A DNA stretch of 64,000 bases, taken from the NCBI RefSeq assembly GCF_000968685.2, contig NZ_LAKD02000047.1, positions 1 through 64,000 on the forward strand, in the 5' to 3' direction. This document shows, piece after piece, positions 36,444 to 45,420 of the stretch. Source of the stretch: Streptomyces antioxidans (lineage in GTDB: Bacteria > Actinomycetota > Actinomycetes > Streptomycetales > Streptomycetaceae). Within the stretch, counting starts at the first letter, position 1; every line of letters begins with the position of its first letter. A program made the translations under genes and the position numbers. Under the pieces are notes generated by a model. That model had not been told where the DNA came from. It saw only the letters and a list, made by a program, of their open reading frames with translations, and did no database searches.

Positions 36444-37179
36444 GCGGCAATGATGTCAGCAGCGCCATGGCCGCCGCATAGCCGGAGCCGCCGGCTACGA
36501 CCCCGTCCACGGGGATGTCGGTCATCGCCCACGGGCCGACCGGCACGGCGGAGAGCCCGGTGCCGACATAGTTGACCGCCGGGTCCCGGGACAGGCCGGT
36601 GCCCAGGCCCTTGAGATACGCCTCCTTACGGGTCCAGCAGCGGGCGAAGGCGGCGGTGCGGTCGCCCGGCGCCAGCGCGTCCAGCTCGGCGCGCTCCTTG
36701 GGGTGCAGACTCCCGGCCACCTGCTCGACCACCGAGGCGGGCTGGAACTTCTCCACATCCACGCCGACCGGGGAGCCCGCGAAGGCGAAGAGCACCAGAT
36801 CACCGGCGTGCGACATATTGAAGTGCAGCGGGGTGCCGGACACGGCGGGGCGGCCGTGCGGCCCGCCGCAGCCGGGGCATGCCTCGCGGGTGAACGGCAC
36901 ATCGGCCGGGGCCATGCCCAGATAGCCGCCCAGCAGCTCCCGCAGCCCCAGATGGGCCGCCGTATAGCGCTCGCGGTCCTCCGCCCGCAGGAACTTCGAC
37001 GCCCGCTCCCGCTCCCCGGCGTCCAGGACCGTGGCGGGCGCGCCCACGTCCATGGCCGCGGTGTACCGCGCGACGCTGAGCAGCCAGGTCTCGGGCTCGC
37101 CGCCCTGCGGCCAGCCATCGGCGACGGCGGTGGGCAGCGGATCGTGACCGACGACGCGCGGGGGCGATGGGGGTGTCAA
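36436..37179 (-). CDS. 4'-phosphopantetheinyl transferase, Sfp type
   Basis: 247 aa Sfp-type phosphopantetheinyl transferase that converts apo carrier proteins (ACP/PCP) to the holo form using CoA. Signature motifs: FNMSHAGDLVLFAF, VGVDVEKF with the Mg-binding Asp, and FARCWTRKEAYLKGLGTGL. I take the start as TTG at 37179: it overlaps the upstream peptidase stop (TTGA) and has GGAGGAGC just before it. No ATG is available at a sensible position. It is embedded between peptidase and acetyltransferase genes, an unusual place for this enzyme. Confidence 0.88.
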   Translation of the reverse strand: MTPPSPPRVVGHDPLPTAVADGWPQGGEPETWLLSVARYTAAMDVGAPATVLDAGERERASKFLRAEDRERYTAAHLGLRELLGGYLGMAPADVPFTREACPGCGGPHGRPAVSGTPLHFNMSHAGDLVLFAFAGSPVGVDVEKFQPASVVEQVAGSLHPKERAELDALAPGDRTAAFARCWTRKEAYLKGLGTGLSRDPAVNYVGTGLSAVPVGPWAMTDIPVDGVVAGGSGYAAAMALLTSLPHA

Positions 37180-39254
37180 CTCGCTCCTCCAGTGGAGTGC
37201 GGAACCGCTGACTTCAGCAGCTCCAGGGTGGGCACATCGGATCTGATCAGCCCGAAGGTCTGGATGTACAGCGACAATTCGGCCTCCAGGGCGCGGATCA
37301 TCGTATCGGCGCGGCGGAAGCCGTGGCCCTCGCCCTCGAAGGTGAGATACGCGTGCGGAACGCCGCGCCCGGAGACCGCCTCCAGGAAGCGCTCGCACTG
37401 CTCGGGCGGGCAGATGGTGTCGTCCAGCCCCTGGAGCAGCACGAAGGGCGAACCGACGCGGTCGGCCCGGTGCATCGGGGAGCGCTCGCGGTAGCGGTCG
37501 GCCACCTCATCGAGCGGGCCGACCAGCGATTCGGTGTAGCGCGACTCGAAGTCATGGGTGCCGCCGGTGGCCCAGGAGACCAGGTCGAGGATGGGATAGC
37601 TGACGGTGGCGCAGGCGTAGAGGTCGGTGGCGGTGAGGGAGGCCGCCGCCGTCCAGCCGCCCGCGCTGCCGCCGCGGATCGCGAGCCGGGCGCGGTCGGC
37701 GATGCCCTCGTCGGCGAGCGCCCCGGCGACGGCGGCGCAGTCCTGGACGTCGACCACGCCCCACTGCTCCCGCAGCCGCTCCCGGTAGGCACGGCCATAG
37801 CCCGTGGAGCCCCCGTAGTTGACCTCGGCGACGCCGATGCCGCGCGAGGTGAAATAGGCGATCCCCAGGTCGAGCACGAGCGGGGCACGCCCGGTGGGCC
37901 CGCCGTGGGCCCAGATGACATACGGCGGAAGCTCACCATCCGGTGCGGTGTGGCCGGGATGGTGCGGTGGGTAGAGCTGGGCGTGGATCTCCCGGCCGTC
38001 AGGGCCGGTGAAGGTGCGGGCCTCAGGCCGGGGGTAGTACGCGGGGTCCACGGCGTCGCTGTGGGGGCTGCCGATGACCCGGGAGCGCCCGGTGCACACA
38101 TCCAGCTCCACGACCTCATGGCCGCCGTGCGGGCTCGCCGCGACGCCGACCACGCGGGTGCCGTTGACGGCCAGCGTCGGCTCCCATTCGGTCCAGGGGC
38201 CCGGCACATCGGCCAGCTCGCCGGTCCGTGGATCGAGGATGCCGAGGGCCGCCGCGCCCCGGCCGTGCAGCACCGCGATCAGACCGCCGGTCAGCGGGGC
38301 GAACCAGCGGTGGCCCAGCTTCCACAGCGGCCCGCCGAACTCCTCCTGGCGCGGGCACAGCTCCACCGGCCGCCCGAGCGCGGCCGGTCCGTGCGAACCG
38401 GCCGTCTCCTCCGGCGGCTGGAGGCGGTGCAGATTCCACCAGCCGGTGCGGTCGGTGGCCGCGAGCAGCGCGCCGTCCTCGGCCCACTCGATCTGGGCGA
38501 CCGACTCCTCCGGCCCGCCCAGCACCGCCCGGGCGCCGGTGAAGGAACCGTCCTCCGCGACATCGGCCAGCATCACCTCCGTGCCGTCCCAGGGCATCCG
38601 GGGGTGGTCCCAGACGATCCAGGCGGCCCGCCGGCCGTCGGGCGAGAGCCGGGGCCCGGTGAGGAAGCGATGGCGGTCGTCGGTCAGCTCGCGCACCGCC
38701 GCACGGTCCTCGGCGGCCGAGCCGTCCAGCGGTACGGCGGCGATGACCCGCCGCACATCCGTCGGCCCCTCGCCGGTGAACTCCTCCAGCACACACCACA
38801 CTTCGCCCCGGTCCGGGCGGAGCACCGGGTCGGCCCAGCGCAGCCCCTCCCCGACCGCCGACAGCGGGGTCAGCGGGCGCGGCGCGGCCCCGGCCGGGGC
38901 GTCCGGCTCATGGACGTACAACCGCTGGTCGGCGAAGTGGACGAAGACCACGAGCGGGCCGCCGCTCGCGCGGCCCAGCGCGGCCCAGGGCATTCCGCCG
39001 TACCCCATCACCTTGCTGCGCGCGTTCCACGGCGGGGCCAGCACCGGGACCTCGGTGCCGTCGGTACGCCGCCGGACCAGGGCGCGGCGGCCTCCCTCGC
39101 CGGGGCGCGGCGCGGTCCACCACACCTCCTCGCCGACCGTGCCCACATACTCCGGGTGGCCGTCGTGGGAGGCGACGAGCGCGGCGTCGACCGGGGATGG
39201 CCACTCGCCGTAGGGGGCCGTGACGGCCGTCAGTCGCTGCACGGTGTTCCTCAC
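37176..39254 (-). CDS. S9 family prolyl-oligopeptidase-like serine peptidase
   Basis: 692 aa cytoplasmic S9-type peptidase: an N-terminal beta-propeller (to about residue 420) followed by an alpha/beta-hydrolase domain. The catalytic triad is visible as Ser in GGSAGGW, Asp in LQGLDDTICPP and His in GEGHGFRR. It should cleave short peptides or acyl-peptides. The GTG start at 39254 overlaps the M20 gene stop (GTGA). The frame is open upstream but lies inside the M20 gene. Part of the D-aminopeptidase/M20/S9 operon, pointing to peptide breakdown. Confidence 0.9.
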   Translation of the reverse strand: MRNTVQRLTAVTAPYGEWPSPVDAALVASHDGHPEYVGTVGEEVWWTAPRPGEGGRRALVRRRTDGTEVPVLAPPWNARSKVMGYGGMPWAALGRASGGPLVVFVHFADQRLYVHEPDAPAGAAPRPLTPLSAVGEGLRWADPVLRPDRGEVWCVLEEFTGEGPTDVRRVIAAVPLDGSAAEDRAAVRELTDDRHRFLTGPRLSPDGRRAAWIVWDHPRMPWDGTEVMLADVAEDGSFTGARAVLGGPEESVAQIEWAEDGALLAATDRTGWWNLHRLQPPEETAGSHGPAALGRPVELCPRQEEFGGPLWKLGHRWFAPLTGGLIAVLHGRGAAALGILDPRTGELADVPGPWTEWEPTLAVNGTRVVGVAASPHGGHEVVELDVCTGRSRVIGSPHSDAVDPAYYPRPEARTFTGPDGREIHAQLYPPHHPGHTAPDGELPPYVIWAHGGPTGRAPLVLDLGIAYFTSRGIGVAEVNYGGSTGYGRAYRERLREQWGVVDVQDCAAVAGALADEGIADRARLAIRGGSAGGWTAAASLTATDLYACATVSYPILDLVSWATGGTHDFESRYTESLVGPLDEVADRYRERSPMHRADRVGSPFVLLQGLDDTICPPEQCERFLEAVSGRGVPHAYLTFEGEGHGFRRADTMIRALEAELSLYIQTFGLIRSDVPTLELLKSAVPHSTGGAS

Positions 39255-40591
39255 GCCCTCTGCAGAAAGTGGTCGAGCACGCGGACGCCGAAGTGCAGGG
39301 CGTCCACCGGCACCCGCTCGTCCACGGCGTGGTAGAGCGCCTGGTAGTCGAAGCCCTCGGGCAGGCGCAGCGGCGAGAAGCCGTATCCGGCGATGCCGAG
39401 CCGGGAGAACTGCTTGGCGTCGGTGCCACCCGACATGCAGTACGGCACGGCGCGGGCGCCGGGGTCGAAGTGCTCGACGGCGGCGCGCATCGCCCGGTAC
39501 GTGGGGGTGTCGATCGGCGCCTCCAGGGGGCGCTCCCGGTGATGGAACTCCCACTCGACATCCGGTCCGGTGAGCCGGTCGAGGGTGTCGTGGAACTCCT
39601 CCTCGCCGCCGGGCAGCATCCGACCGTCCACATAGGCGGTCGCGCTGCCCGGGATCACATTGACCTTGTAACCGGCCTCGAGCACCGTGGGGTTGGCGCT
39701 GTTCCGCACGGTGGGCTCGATCAGGGCGGCGGCGGGGCCCAGCTTGGCCAGCAGGCCGTCGACGTCGAAGTCCGGGGCGTCCACGTCGGCCGGGATGCCC
39801 TGGAGCGCGGCCAGTTCGGTGAGGGCGGACTTCACGGTGGGGGTCAGCCGGACCGGCCAGCTGTGCTCACCGATGCGGGCGACGGCGGCGGCCAGCCTGC
39901 TGACCGCATTGTCCCGGTTGACCTTGGAGCCGTGTCCGGCGCGGCCGTGTGCGGTGAGCTTCAGCCAGGCCGTGCCGCGCTCCCCCGCCGCGATGGGGTA
40001 GATCCGCGCCCCCGACCCGGCGTGGAAGGTGAAGGCGCCGGACTCGCTGATGCCCTCGGTGCAGCCCTCGAAGAGCCCGGCATGACGGTCCGCCAGGAAG
40101 CCGGCGCCCCAGGCGGCGCTGTCCTCCTCATCGGCGGTGAAGGCCAGCACGATGTCCCGGCGCGGCCGCACGCCCGTCCGCGCCCAGGCCCGGACGACCG
40201 CGAGCATCATCGCGTCCATGTCCTTCATGTCGATGGCGCCCCGGCCCCAGACGACCCCGTCGCGCACCTCCCCGGAGAAGGGGTGCACGGTCCAGTCGGC
40301 GGGCTCGGCGGGCACCACGTCCAGATGGCCGTGGACCAGCAGCGCGGGTGCGGAAGGATCGCTGCCCTCGATCCTGGCGACCACATTGGTGCGCCCCGGC
40401 GAGCGCTCCAGCAGGGTGGGCTCGATCTCCACATCGCCCAGCATCTCCGCCACATACTCGGCGGCCGGGCGCTCCGAGCAGTCACCTCCGCCTCGGTTGG
40501 TGGTGTCGATCCTGATCAGATCGGAGGTGAACCGCACCACCTCCTCCAGCGCCTGGGCGTCGATCGCCTCGGGACGGTCCGCGTCAGCCAT
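39251..40591 (-). CDS. M20/M25/M40 family metallopeptidase
   Basis: 446 aa di-zinc M20 hydrolase (dipeptidase, carboxypeptidase or deacylase type). Metal-site motifs: VHGHLDVVPA with the first His and Asp, GRGAIDMKD with the bridging Asp, FTADEEDS with the catalytic and ligand Glu pair, and a late His in LYHAVDERV. The lid domain carries HGRAGHGSKVNRDNAV. ATG at 40591 behind GGAGGAGC, overlapping the D-aminopeptidase stop by 8 nt. Not secreted. Confidence 0.9.
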   Translation of the reverse strand: MADADRPEAIDAQALEEVVRFTSDLIRIDTTNRGGGDCSERPAAEYVAEMLGDVEIEPTLLERSPGRTNVVARIEGSDPSAPALLVHGHLDVVPAEPADWTVHPFSGEVRDGVVWGRGAIDMKDMDAMMLAVVRAWARTGVRPRRDIVLAFTADEEDSAAWGAGFLADRHAGLFEGCTEGISESGAFTFHAGSGARIYPIAAGERGTAWLKLTAHGRAGHGSKVNRDNAVSRLAAAVARIGEHSWPVRLTPTVKSALTELAALQGIPADVDAPDFDVDGLLAKLGPAAALIEPTVRNSANPTVLEAGYKVNVIPGSATAYVDGRMLPGGEEEFHDTLDRLTGPDVEWEFHHRERPLEAPIDTPTYRAMRAAVEHFDPGARAVPYCMSGGTDAKQFSRLGIAGYGFSPLRLPEGFDYQALYHAVDERVPVDALHFGVRVLDHFLQRA

Positions 40592-41417
40592 ATTGCTCCT
40601 CCACCGCGGCCGAGACGACCGTCGTGACGGCCTTGAAGCAGCGGATCCCCTCGTACATGGTCGGTGAGGTGTACGCCACGCGGCGCTCGCCGCTGCGCTC
40701 CACGCCCGGCACGACGCTCGCCGCCCCCACCAGATGCTCGGCGTCGAATTCCAGCTCCAGTGTGAACGGCCCGCCGCGGGCGGGCTCATGGCGCACCGCC
40801 AGCCCGGCCGCCTCCCGCGCCGCCTCCCGGATGTCCGCGGCCGTGCGGGCGGGGGTGCGGCACACCGCCGCATAGCGCGAGACGTAGTCCTTGACCGCGA
40901 CGCACCGGGCGTCGGGCACATAGTCCCCGGCGTCCTCGCAGGTCTTGTCGTCACCGGTGATCAGCACCACCGGCACCCCGTACTCGGCGACCACCAGTGC
41001 GTTGAGCCGGCCTTCGCTCGCCCGCGCGCCGTTCACCCACACGCCGGTGATGGAGTTGGCCAGGTAGGTGTGGGCGAGGACGCCTTCGGTGCCCGCGCCG
41101 GTGTGATAGCCGACGAACGCCACCCCGTCCACATCTCCGTGCTGCACGCCCTCGACCATGCTGAGGGACTTGTGCCGCCCGGTGAGCATCTGCGCGCGCT
41201 CGTCCAGCTCCTCCAGCAGCAGATTGCGCATGCTCCAATGCGCCTCGTTGATGAGCACCTCGTCCGCACCACCGTCGAGGAAGCCGGCGACGGCGGCGCT
41301 TACATCGGAGGTGAACAGACGGCGGCAGCGCTCCCACTGCGGGGTGCCGGGCAGCACATCAGCCGGCCAGGTCACGCCGGTGGCGCCCTCCATGTCGGCG
41401 CTGATGAGGATCTTCAT
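40584..41417 (-). CDS. M55 family D-aminopeptidase (DppA-like)
   Basis: 277 aa zinc D-aminopeptidase of the DppA type, which removes N-terminal D-amino acids (D-Ala in particular) from peptides such as those from peptidoglycan. Zinc ligands include Asp8 and Glu10 in SADMEGATGV, and histidines in INEAHWSM and VGYHTGAG; another conserved stretch is LAHTYLAN. It is the first gene of the five-gene operon. A DasR/GntR-type operator-like palindrome lies about 50 bp upstream (41467-41482). Confidence 0.9.
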   Translation of the reverse strand: MKILISADMEGATGVTWPADVLPGTPQWERCRRLFTSDVSAAVAGFLDGGADEVLINEAHWSMRNLLLEELDERAQMLTGRHKSLSMVEGVQHGDVDGVAFVGYHTGAGTEGVLAHTYLANSITGVWVNGARASEGRLNALVVAEYGVPVVLITGDDKTCEDAGDYVPDARCVAVKDYVSRYAAVCRTPARTAADIREAAREAAGLAVRHEPARGGPFTLELEFDAEHLVGAASVVPGVERSGERRVAYTSPTMYEGIRCFKAVTTVVSAAVEEQYG

Positions 41418-41466
41418 GCCTCGTCACGTTACGCGCCGCGCCCGACCCGAACCACCCCTGTGGATA

Positions 41467-41482
41467 ACTGGTCCAGTCCACT
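41467..41482. promoter_or_regulatory. DasR/GntR-type operator-like site
   Basis: ACTGGTCCAGTCCACT contains the perfect palindrome ACTGG-T-CCAGT (41467-41477). It differs at two positions from the DasR-responsive element ACTGGTCTAGACCACT. It lies between the D-aminopeptidase start (41417) and the convergently placed end of the methyltransferase gene, so it can only control the peptidase operon. Confidence 0.45.
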
Positions 41483-41522
41483 GTTCCCGCCTGCGGTGCG
41501 CGGGGGTGCCCGGCACGGCGGA

Positions 41523-42242
41523 CTACGCCCGCGCGACCACGAACCAGCGGGCCGGCAGCTCGACCCGGGAGCCGTCCGGCCACTGCTCCGTTTGGGCCAG
41601 CGCCGTCGGTCCGTCGGCCAGGATCTCCAGCCCGGCGTCCGCCAGCACCTCCGGAATCTCCTTGTCCGCCGCGTCGGCGGGCCGCAGCCCGTGGTCGAAG
41701 ACCCGGCGCAGCTTCGGCGGCGGACCGCCCGGGCTCGCCGCCAGCTCCCCCAGCACGGCCTTGGACCGGGCCGTCAGCTCCACCACGAACCCCCGCCCGC
41801 GCCGCCCCAGCAGCGTGGCCACCGCCCCAGCGACCGGATGCCGGTCGGCGGCGTCGCTCTGGTGGATGACGGCCCGCATGTACACGTTCGTGTCGCCGAG
41901 CCGCCGGGCCAGGTCCGCCACGGCGGCCGCGTCCGTCAGGCTCAGCCGCCGGTACTCCGCCGCGCCCGCCGGATCGGCGCGCCGGGCGTGCTCCACCGCC
42001 GCCTGGGACAGGTCCACGCCGACCGCCCGCCCGAAGCGGGAGGCCAGATAGCGGGTCTGGGTGCCGTTGCCACAGCCCAGGTCGACGATCGGCAGCGAGG
42101 TGTCGGAGTGCGGGGTGAGCAGGTCCAGATGCGGGGCGGCGCTCAGTGAGGGGTCCGCGTCCCAGATGGCGTCCCCCGGGGCGTCCGAGGTCTCCCGCCA
42201 ATAGCTCTCCCACGCCTGCCGGTAGCGCTCCGAGACGCTCAT
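41523..42242 (-). CDS. SAM-dependent methyltransferase
   Basis: 239 aa class I methyltransferase with SAM motif VDLGCGNGTQTRYLA and the following acidic VGVDLSQAAVEHA. The N terminus (RYRQAWESYWRE) and the late LPARWFVVARA are typical of a Streptomyces methyltransferase family with no named substrate. The ATG at 42242 overlaps the stop of the SpoIIE phosphatase gene (ATGA) and follows GGGGAGC, so it is translationally coupled to that regulator. Confidence 0.82.
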   Translation of the reverse strand: MSVSERYRQAWESYWRETSDAPGDAIWDADPSLSAAPHLDLLTPHSDTSLPIVDLGCGNGTQTRYLASRFGRAVGVDLSQAAVEHARRADPAGAAEYRRLSLTDAAAVADLARRLGDTNVYMRAVIHQSDAADRHPVAGAVATLLGRRGRGFVVELTARSKAVLGELAASPGGPPPKLRRVFDHGLRPADAADKEIPEVLADAGLEILADGPTALAQTEQWPDGSRVELPARWFVVARA

Positions 42243-44749
42243 CGCCGCTCCCCTGGGTATGCCGACGCCTGCTCTGCCGGATGTGCCAACGCCTGCTCGA
42301 ACCACACCGTTTTACCGCGCCCCGTGCGGCTCGTCCCCCACTCGCGCGCCAGTTCGCTGATCACCCGCAGCCCGCGCCCGCTCTCGTCCTCGCGGTCGGC
42401 GCTCAGCAGCGCCGGGAGTTCGTGGTCATCGTCGGTGACCTCGCACAGCAGGGCTTCGGTGCGTACCAGGCGCAGCCGCACATGGTGGGTGTGGGCGTGC
42501 CGTATCGCGTTGGTCACCGCCTCGCTCACCAGGAGCTCGGCGGTCTCCACCGACTCCGGCAGCCCCCACCCCAGCAGCCGCTCGCGGACGAGCCGCCGGG
42601 CCCGCCCGACCTCGCTGGGGTCCAGCGCGAGCCGCCACTGGGCGACGTCCTCGGCCGGTACGCCGTTCAGCCGGGCCATCAGAAGCGCCACGTCGTCCTT
42701 ACGGCCGCCACGGCCGTCCGTGTCGCGGGCGGCCGTGGCCAGCGCCCGGATGATGGTGTCGCAGGCGTCGTCCATGGACGCGGCCGGATGTGCCGCGGAC
42801 TCGCACAGCGCGGCGATCCCGGCGCCGATGTCCTGGCCCCGCACCTCGACCAGGCCGTCCGTGCACAGCACCAGCCGGTCGCCGGGCGCCACCCGCACCG
42901 TCGCCGTCTCGAAGGGCACCCCGCCCACGCCGATCGGCGCCCCGGTGGGCAGGTTCAGCAACTCGCTGCGGCCGTCCTGGGCCCGCACCAGTACGGGCGG
43001 GATATGGCCCGCGTTGGCGAGCACCAGCTCGGAGCCGACGGGGTCGTAGACGGCGTACAGACAGGTGGCCAGATAGTGCTCACCGAGCCGCTGGGCCAGA
43101 TCGTCGAGACTGCGGAGCAGTTGGGCGGGCGGCAGGTCGAGCGCGGCCATGGTCTGCACGGCGGTGCGCAGCTGGCCCATCATCGCCGCGGAGGTGAGCC
43201 CGTGCCCCATGACGTCGCCGACCACCAGCGCGGTGCGCGACCCGGGCAGCTTGATGGTGTCGAACCAGTCTCCGCCGACCCGGCCCAGCCGGGTCCCTGG
43301 CAGATAGCGGGTGGCGGTGTCGCAGCCCGCCATGCGCGGCGTCACCTGCGGCAGCATGCTGTCCTGGAGCGTCTCGGCGACGTTCTCCTGGTAGGTGTAC
43401 ATCCGGGCGTTGTCGAGGACGAGCCCGGCGCGGGCGGCCAGTTCGGCGCCGGTCGTACGGTCCATGTCGTCGAACGGCTCCCGCCCCGGGCGTCTCAGCA
43501 GCACCATGAAGCCCAGCACCACATCGCGCGCCTTGAGCGGCACGATCAGGATCGACCGGCCGTTGATCAGGGGTCTGAGGTCGCGCTTCTCGAACTGCCC
43601 GGCGATACGGTCGCCCACCTCGTCGCTGATGTGCGGGATCAGCACCGGCTCGCCGGTGACCATGCACTGGAAGAACGGGGTGTGTTCGGGGAACGCGATG
43701 CTCTCCCCGACCGGCACGGTGTCGTCCCAGCGGCCCGGTTCGTCGTTGTGCTCGACCCAGACCCGGTGCCAGACGGTGGTGACGTCGGGCGGGCCGTCGG
43801 GGAACCCCTCGCCCGCCAGGACCTGGGCGCGCAGATGGGTTCCCGCGAAGTCCGCGAAGCGCGGGACGGCGGCGCTGGTCACCTCGCGGATGGTGCGGGC
43901 GAGGTCCAGGGAGGTGCCGATGCGGCCACTGACCTCGTTGAGGAACTCCAGCCGCTCACGGACCGCCGCGTACTCCAGGTCCACCTCGCCGGGGTCCGGC
44001 GAACGCTCGGGGGCGTGCTCTGGATCCGGTGCGCCGTCCGCCGCGAGCGCGCGCCGCCGTACGGTCTCCTGGCGCGCCAGGCGCTCGCGATAGCGGGGCA
44101 TCCCCCAGTCCGGCGTCACCGGAACGCGCTCGTGGTGGCTGATCTCCAGGACCGGATAGCCCAGTTCCAGCACCTGGGCCACGATCCGCCCGGCGGTGGC
44201 CGGGCCCATGTTGGGCAGGATGTCCGGCAGCCGGTCCGCCAGCCGCTCGGCACCGGGGAACTCGGTGTGCAGCGCGAAGCCGGGCCCGATCCGCTCGTCC
44301 CGCCCCAGCGCGTCCCCGCCCACCGCGTTGGCGTCCGCCGCCAGCACCAGCAGCCGCTCCGGCCCCGGGCCCAGCAGCGGATACGCCCACCACAGGACGT
44401 CCACCTGGCCGGGGCTCGGCCCCGCCATGCGGGCCCGCCCCGCGGTGGGGTAGTGCACGGGGCCGAGCCGCGAGTCGTCGAGCTCCTGGCTGCCCGTCGC
44501 GTCGTCGCGCACCTCGGCGCCGCGTAACGCCCCCGAGACCGGCATCAGGTCGACGGCGGGACGGCCGACGGCCTGTTGGCGCGCGGGTCCGAAGAGCCTG
44601 CGCGCCCCCGAACTCCAGTGCGTGACCCGCCCCTCGGCGTCGATGACGACGACCGCGAGCGGCATCCTCCCGTGGACACCCCTGCGCTGCTCCGGCACCA
44701 CGGGCGATTCGCCCTGGCCGTCGTCGCAGCGCGACGTGCCGTACTCCAT
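42239..44749 (-). CDS. PAS-GAF-SpoIIE phosphatase-HATPase regulator, with a TTA codon
   Basis: 836 aa multidomain regulator. Order: PAS domain (about 25-130, AVVVIDAEGRVTHWS), a second sensor-like stretch, a GAF domain (about 280-450), a PP2C-type SpoIIE phosphatase (about 465-690; GGDWFDTI, VVGDVMGHGLTSAA, LVLCTDGLVEVR, GGRKDDVALLM) and a C-terminal HATPase_c anti-sigma-kinase-like domain (SEAVTNAIRHAHT, DESGRGLRVI). Such proteins switch anti-sigma/anti-anti-sigma partners. ATG at 44749 behind AAGGAG. Codon 75 (44527-44525) is TTA, the rare leucine codon read by the bldA tRNA, so translation may depend on developmental state. Confidence 0.9.
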   Translation of the reverse strand: MEYGTSRCDDGQGESPVVPEQRRGVHGRMPLAVVVIDAEGRVTHWSSGARRLFGPARQQAVGRPAVDLMPVSGALRGAEVRDDATGSQELDDSRLGPVHYPTAGRARMAGPSPGQVDVLWWAYPLLGPGPERLLVLAADANAVGGDALGRDERIGPGFALHTEFPGAERLADRLPDILPNMGPATAGRIVAQVLELGYPVLEISHHERVPVTPDWGMPRYRERLARQETVRRRALAADGAPDPEHAPERSPDPGEVDLEYAAVRERLEFLNEVSGRIGTSLDLARTIREVTSAAVPRFADFAGTHLRAQVLAGEGFPDGPPDVTTVWHRVWVEHNDEPGRWDDTVPVGESIAFPEHTPFFQCMVTGEPVLIPHISDEVGDRIAGQFEKRDLRPLINGRSILIVPLKARDVVLGFMVLLRRPGREPFDDMDRTTGAELAARAGLVLDNARMYTYQENVAETLQDSMLPQVTPRMAGCDTATRYLPGTRLGRVGGDWFDTIKLPGSRTALVVGDVMGHGLTSAAMMGQLRTAVQTMAALDLPPAQLLRSLDDLAQRLGEHYLATCLYAVYDPVGSELVLANAGHIPPVLVRAQDGRSELLNLPTGAPIGVGGVPFETATVRVAPGDRLVLCTDGLVEVRGQDIGAGIAALCESAAHPAASMDDACDTIIRALATAARDTDGRGGRKDDVALLMARLNGVPAEDVAQWRLALDPSEVGRARRLVRERLLGWGLPESVETAELLVSEAVTNAIRHAHTHHVRLRLVRTEALLCEVTDDDHELPALLSADREDESGRGLRVISELAREWGTSRTGRGKTVWFEQALAHPAEQASAYPGERR

Positions 44750-44779
44750 AGGCGGAAGACTCCTTCGCACGCAAGATCT

Positions 44780-44810
44780 GCGACAGCGCTACCCACGGTA
44801 CGGCTGTCGC
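44780..44810. promoter_or_regulatory. Inverted repeat upstream of the SpoIIE-type gene
   Basis: GCGACAGC (44780-44787) and GCTGTCGC (44803-44810) form a perfect 8 bp inverted repeat with a 15 bp spacer, 30-60 bp upstream of the start codon. This is a plausible operator. No assigned regulator. Confidence 0.4.
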
Positions 44811-44887
44811 GGGCGGCTGCGGGAGGCAATACCCGAATAGGTGTCATGTGCGGGTACGACGCGCGAGGTGCGCCTTCCGGCGGGTCT

Positions 44888-45420
44888 TTCCCCTACCCGC
44901 CCCTTCCCGCAACCAGGGGCACCGCCCCTGGACCCCGGACCCCGGACCCCGGGCTCCGGGCCCCGGGGCGGAGTACCACCGCGCGGCAAAGCCGCACATC
45001 GCCACGGCGGCAGAGGGCGAAGCCCCGGCCCGGGGTGGCCAGGGCGTGCGTGACGGTCGGGTTGGCGCATGGCCCGTGGGCAACACCCCGGACCGGGCCA
45101 GGGTCTGGGCCGGAGCCTTGGACCGGGGTCCAGGGCCCGAGGTAAAGCCCCGCATCGGGGCTGGGCCAGAGCGCCACCGCGCGGCCGAGCCGCAAATCGC
45201 CGCCGCGGGTAGGAGCGAAGCCCCGGACCGGGCCAGGGCCTGAGGCGGAGCCCCTGGCCCGGGGGTTGGGGGGAGCGCCACCGCGCGGCGGAGCCGCAAA
45301 TCGCCACCGTGGCAAGGGACGAAGCGCCCGCCCGGGCCCAGGGGCGGAGGCGAAGCCAGGGCCCAGGGTCTGGGGCGGGGCTCCCGCCGGGCGGCGGAGG
45401 CGCGTATCGGCACTGCGGGA
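44888..45420. repeat. Non-coding interspersed GC-rich repeat block
   Basis: About 530 bp without codon bias. A sentence-like unit recurs irregularly: CCACCGCGCGGC with GAGCCGCAAATCGCC nearby (starting at 44976, 45174 and 45278), each followed by a GAAGCCCCGGxCCGGG run. At the left edge (44888-44930) is an inverted copy of the G-rich element (CCCCTACCCGCCCCTTCCCG, then a CCAGGGGC palindrome). Long open frames exist on both strands but only reflect the base composition. Confidence 0.7.
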
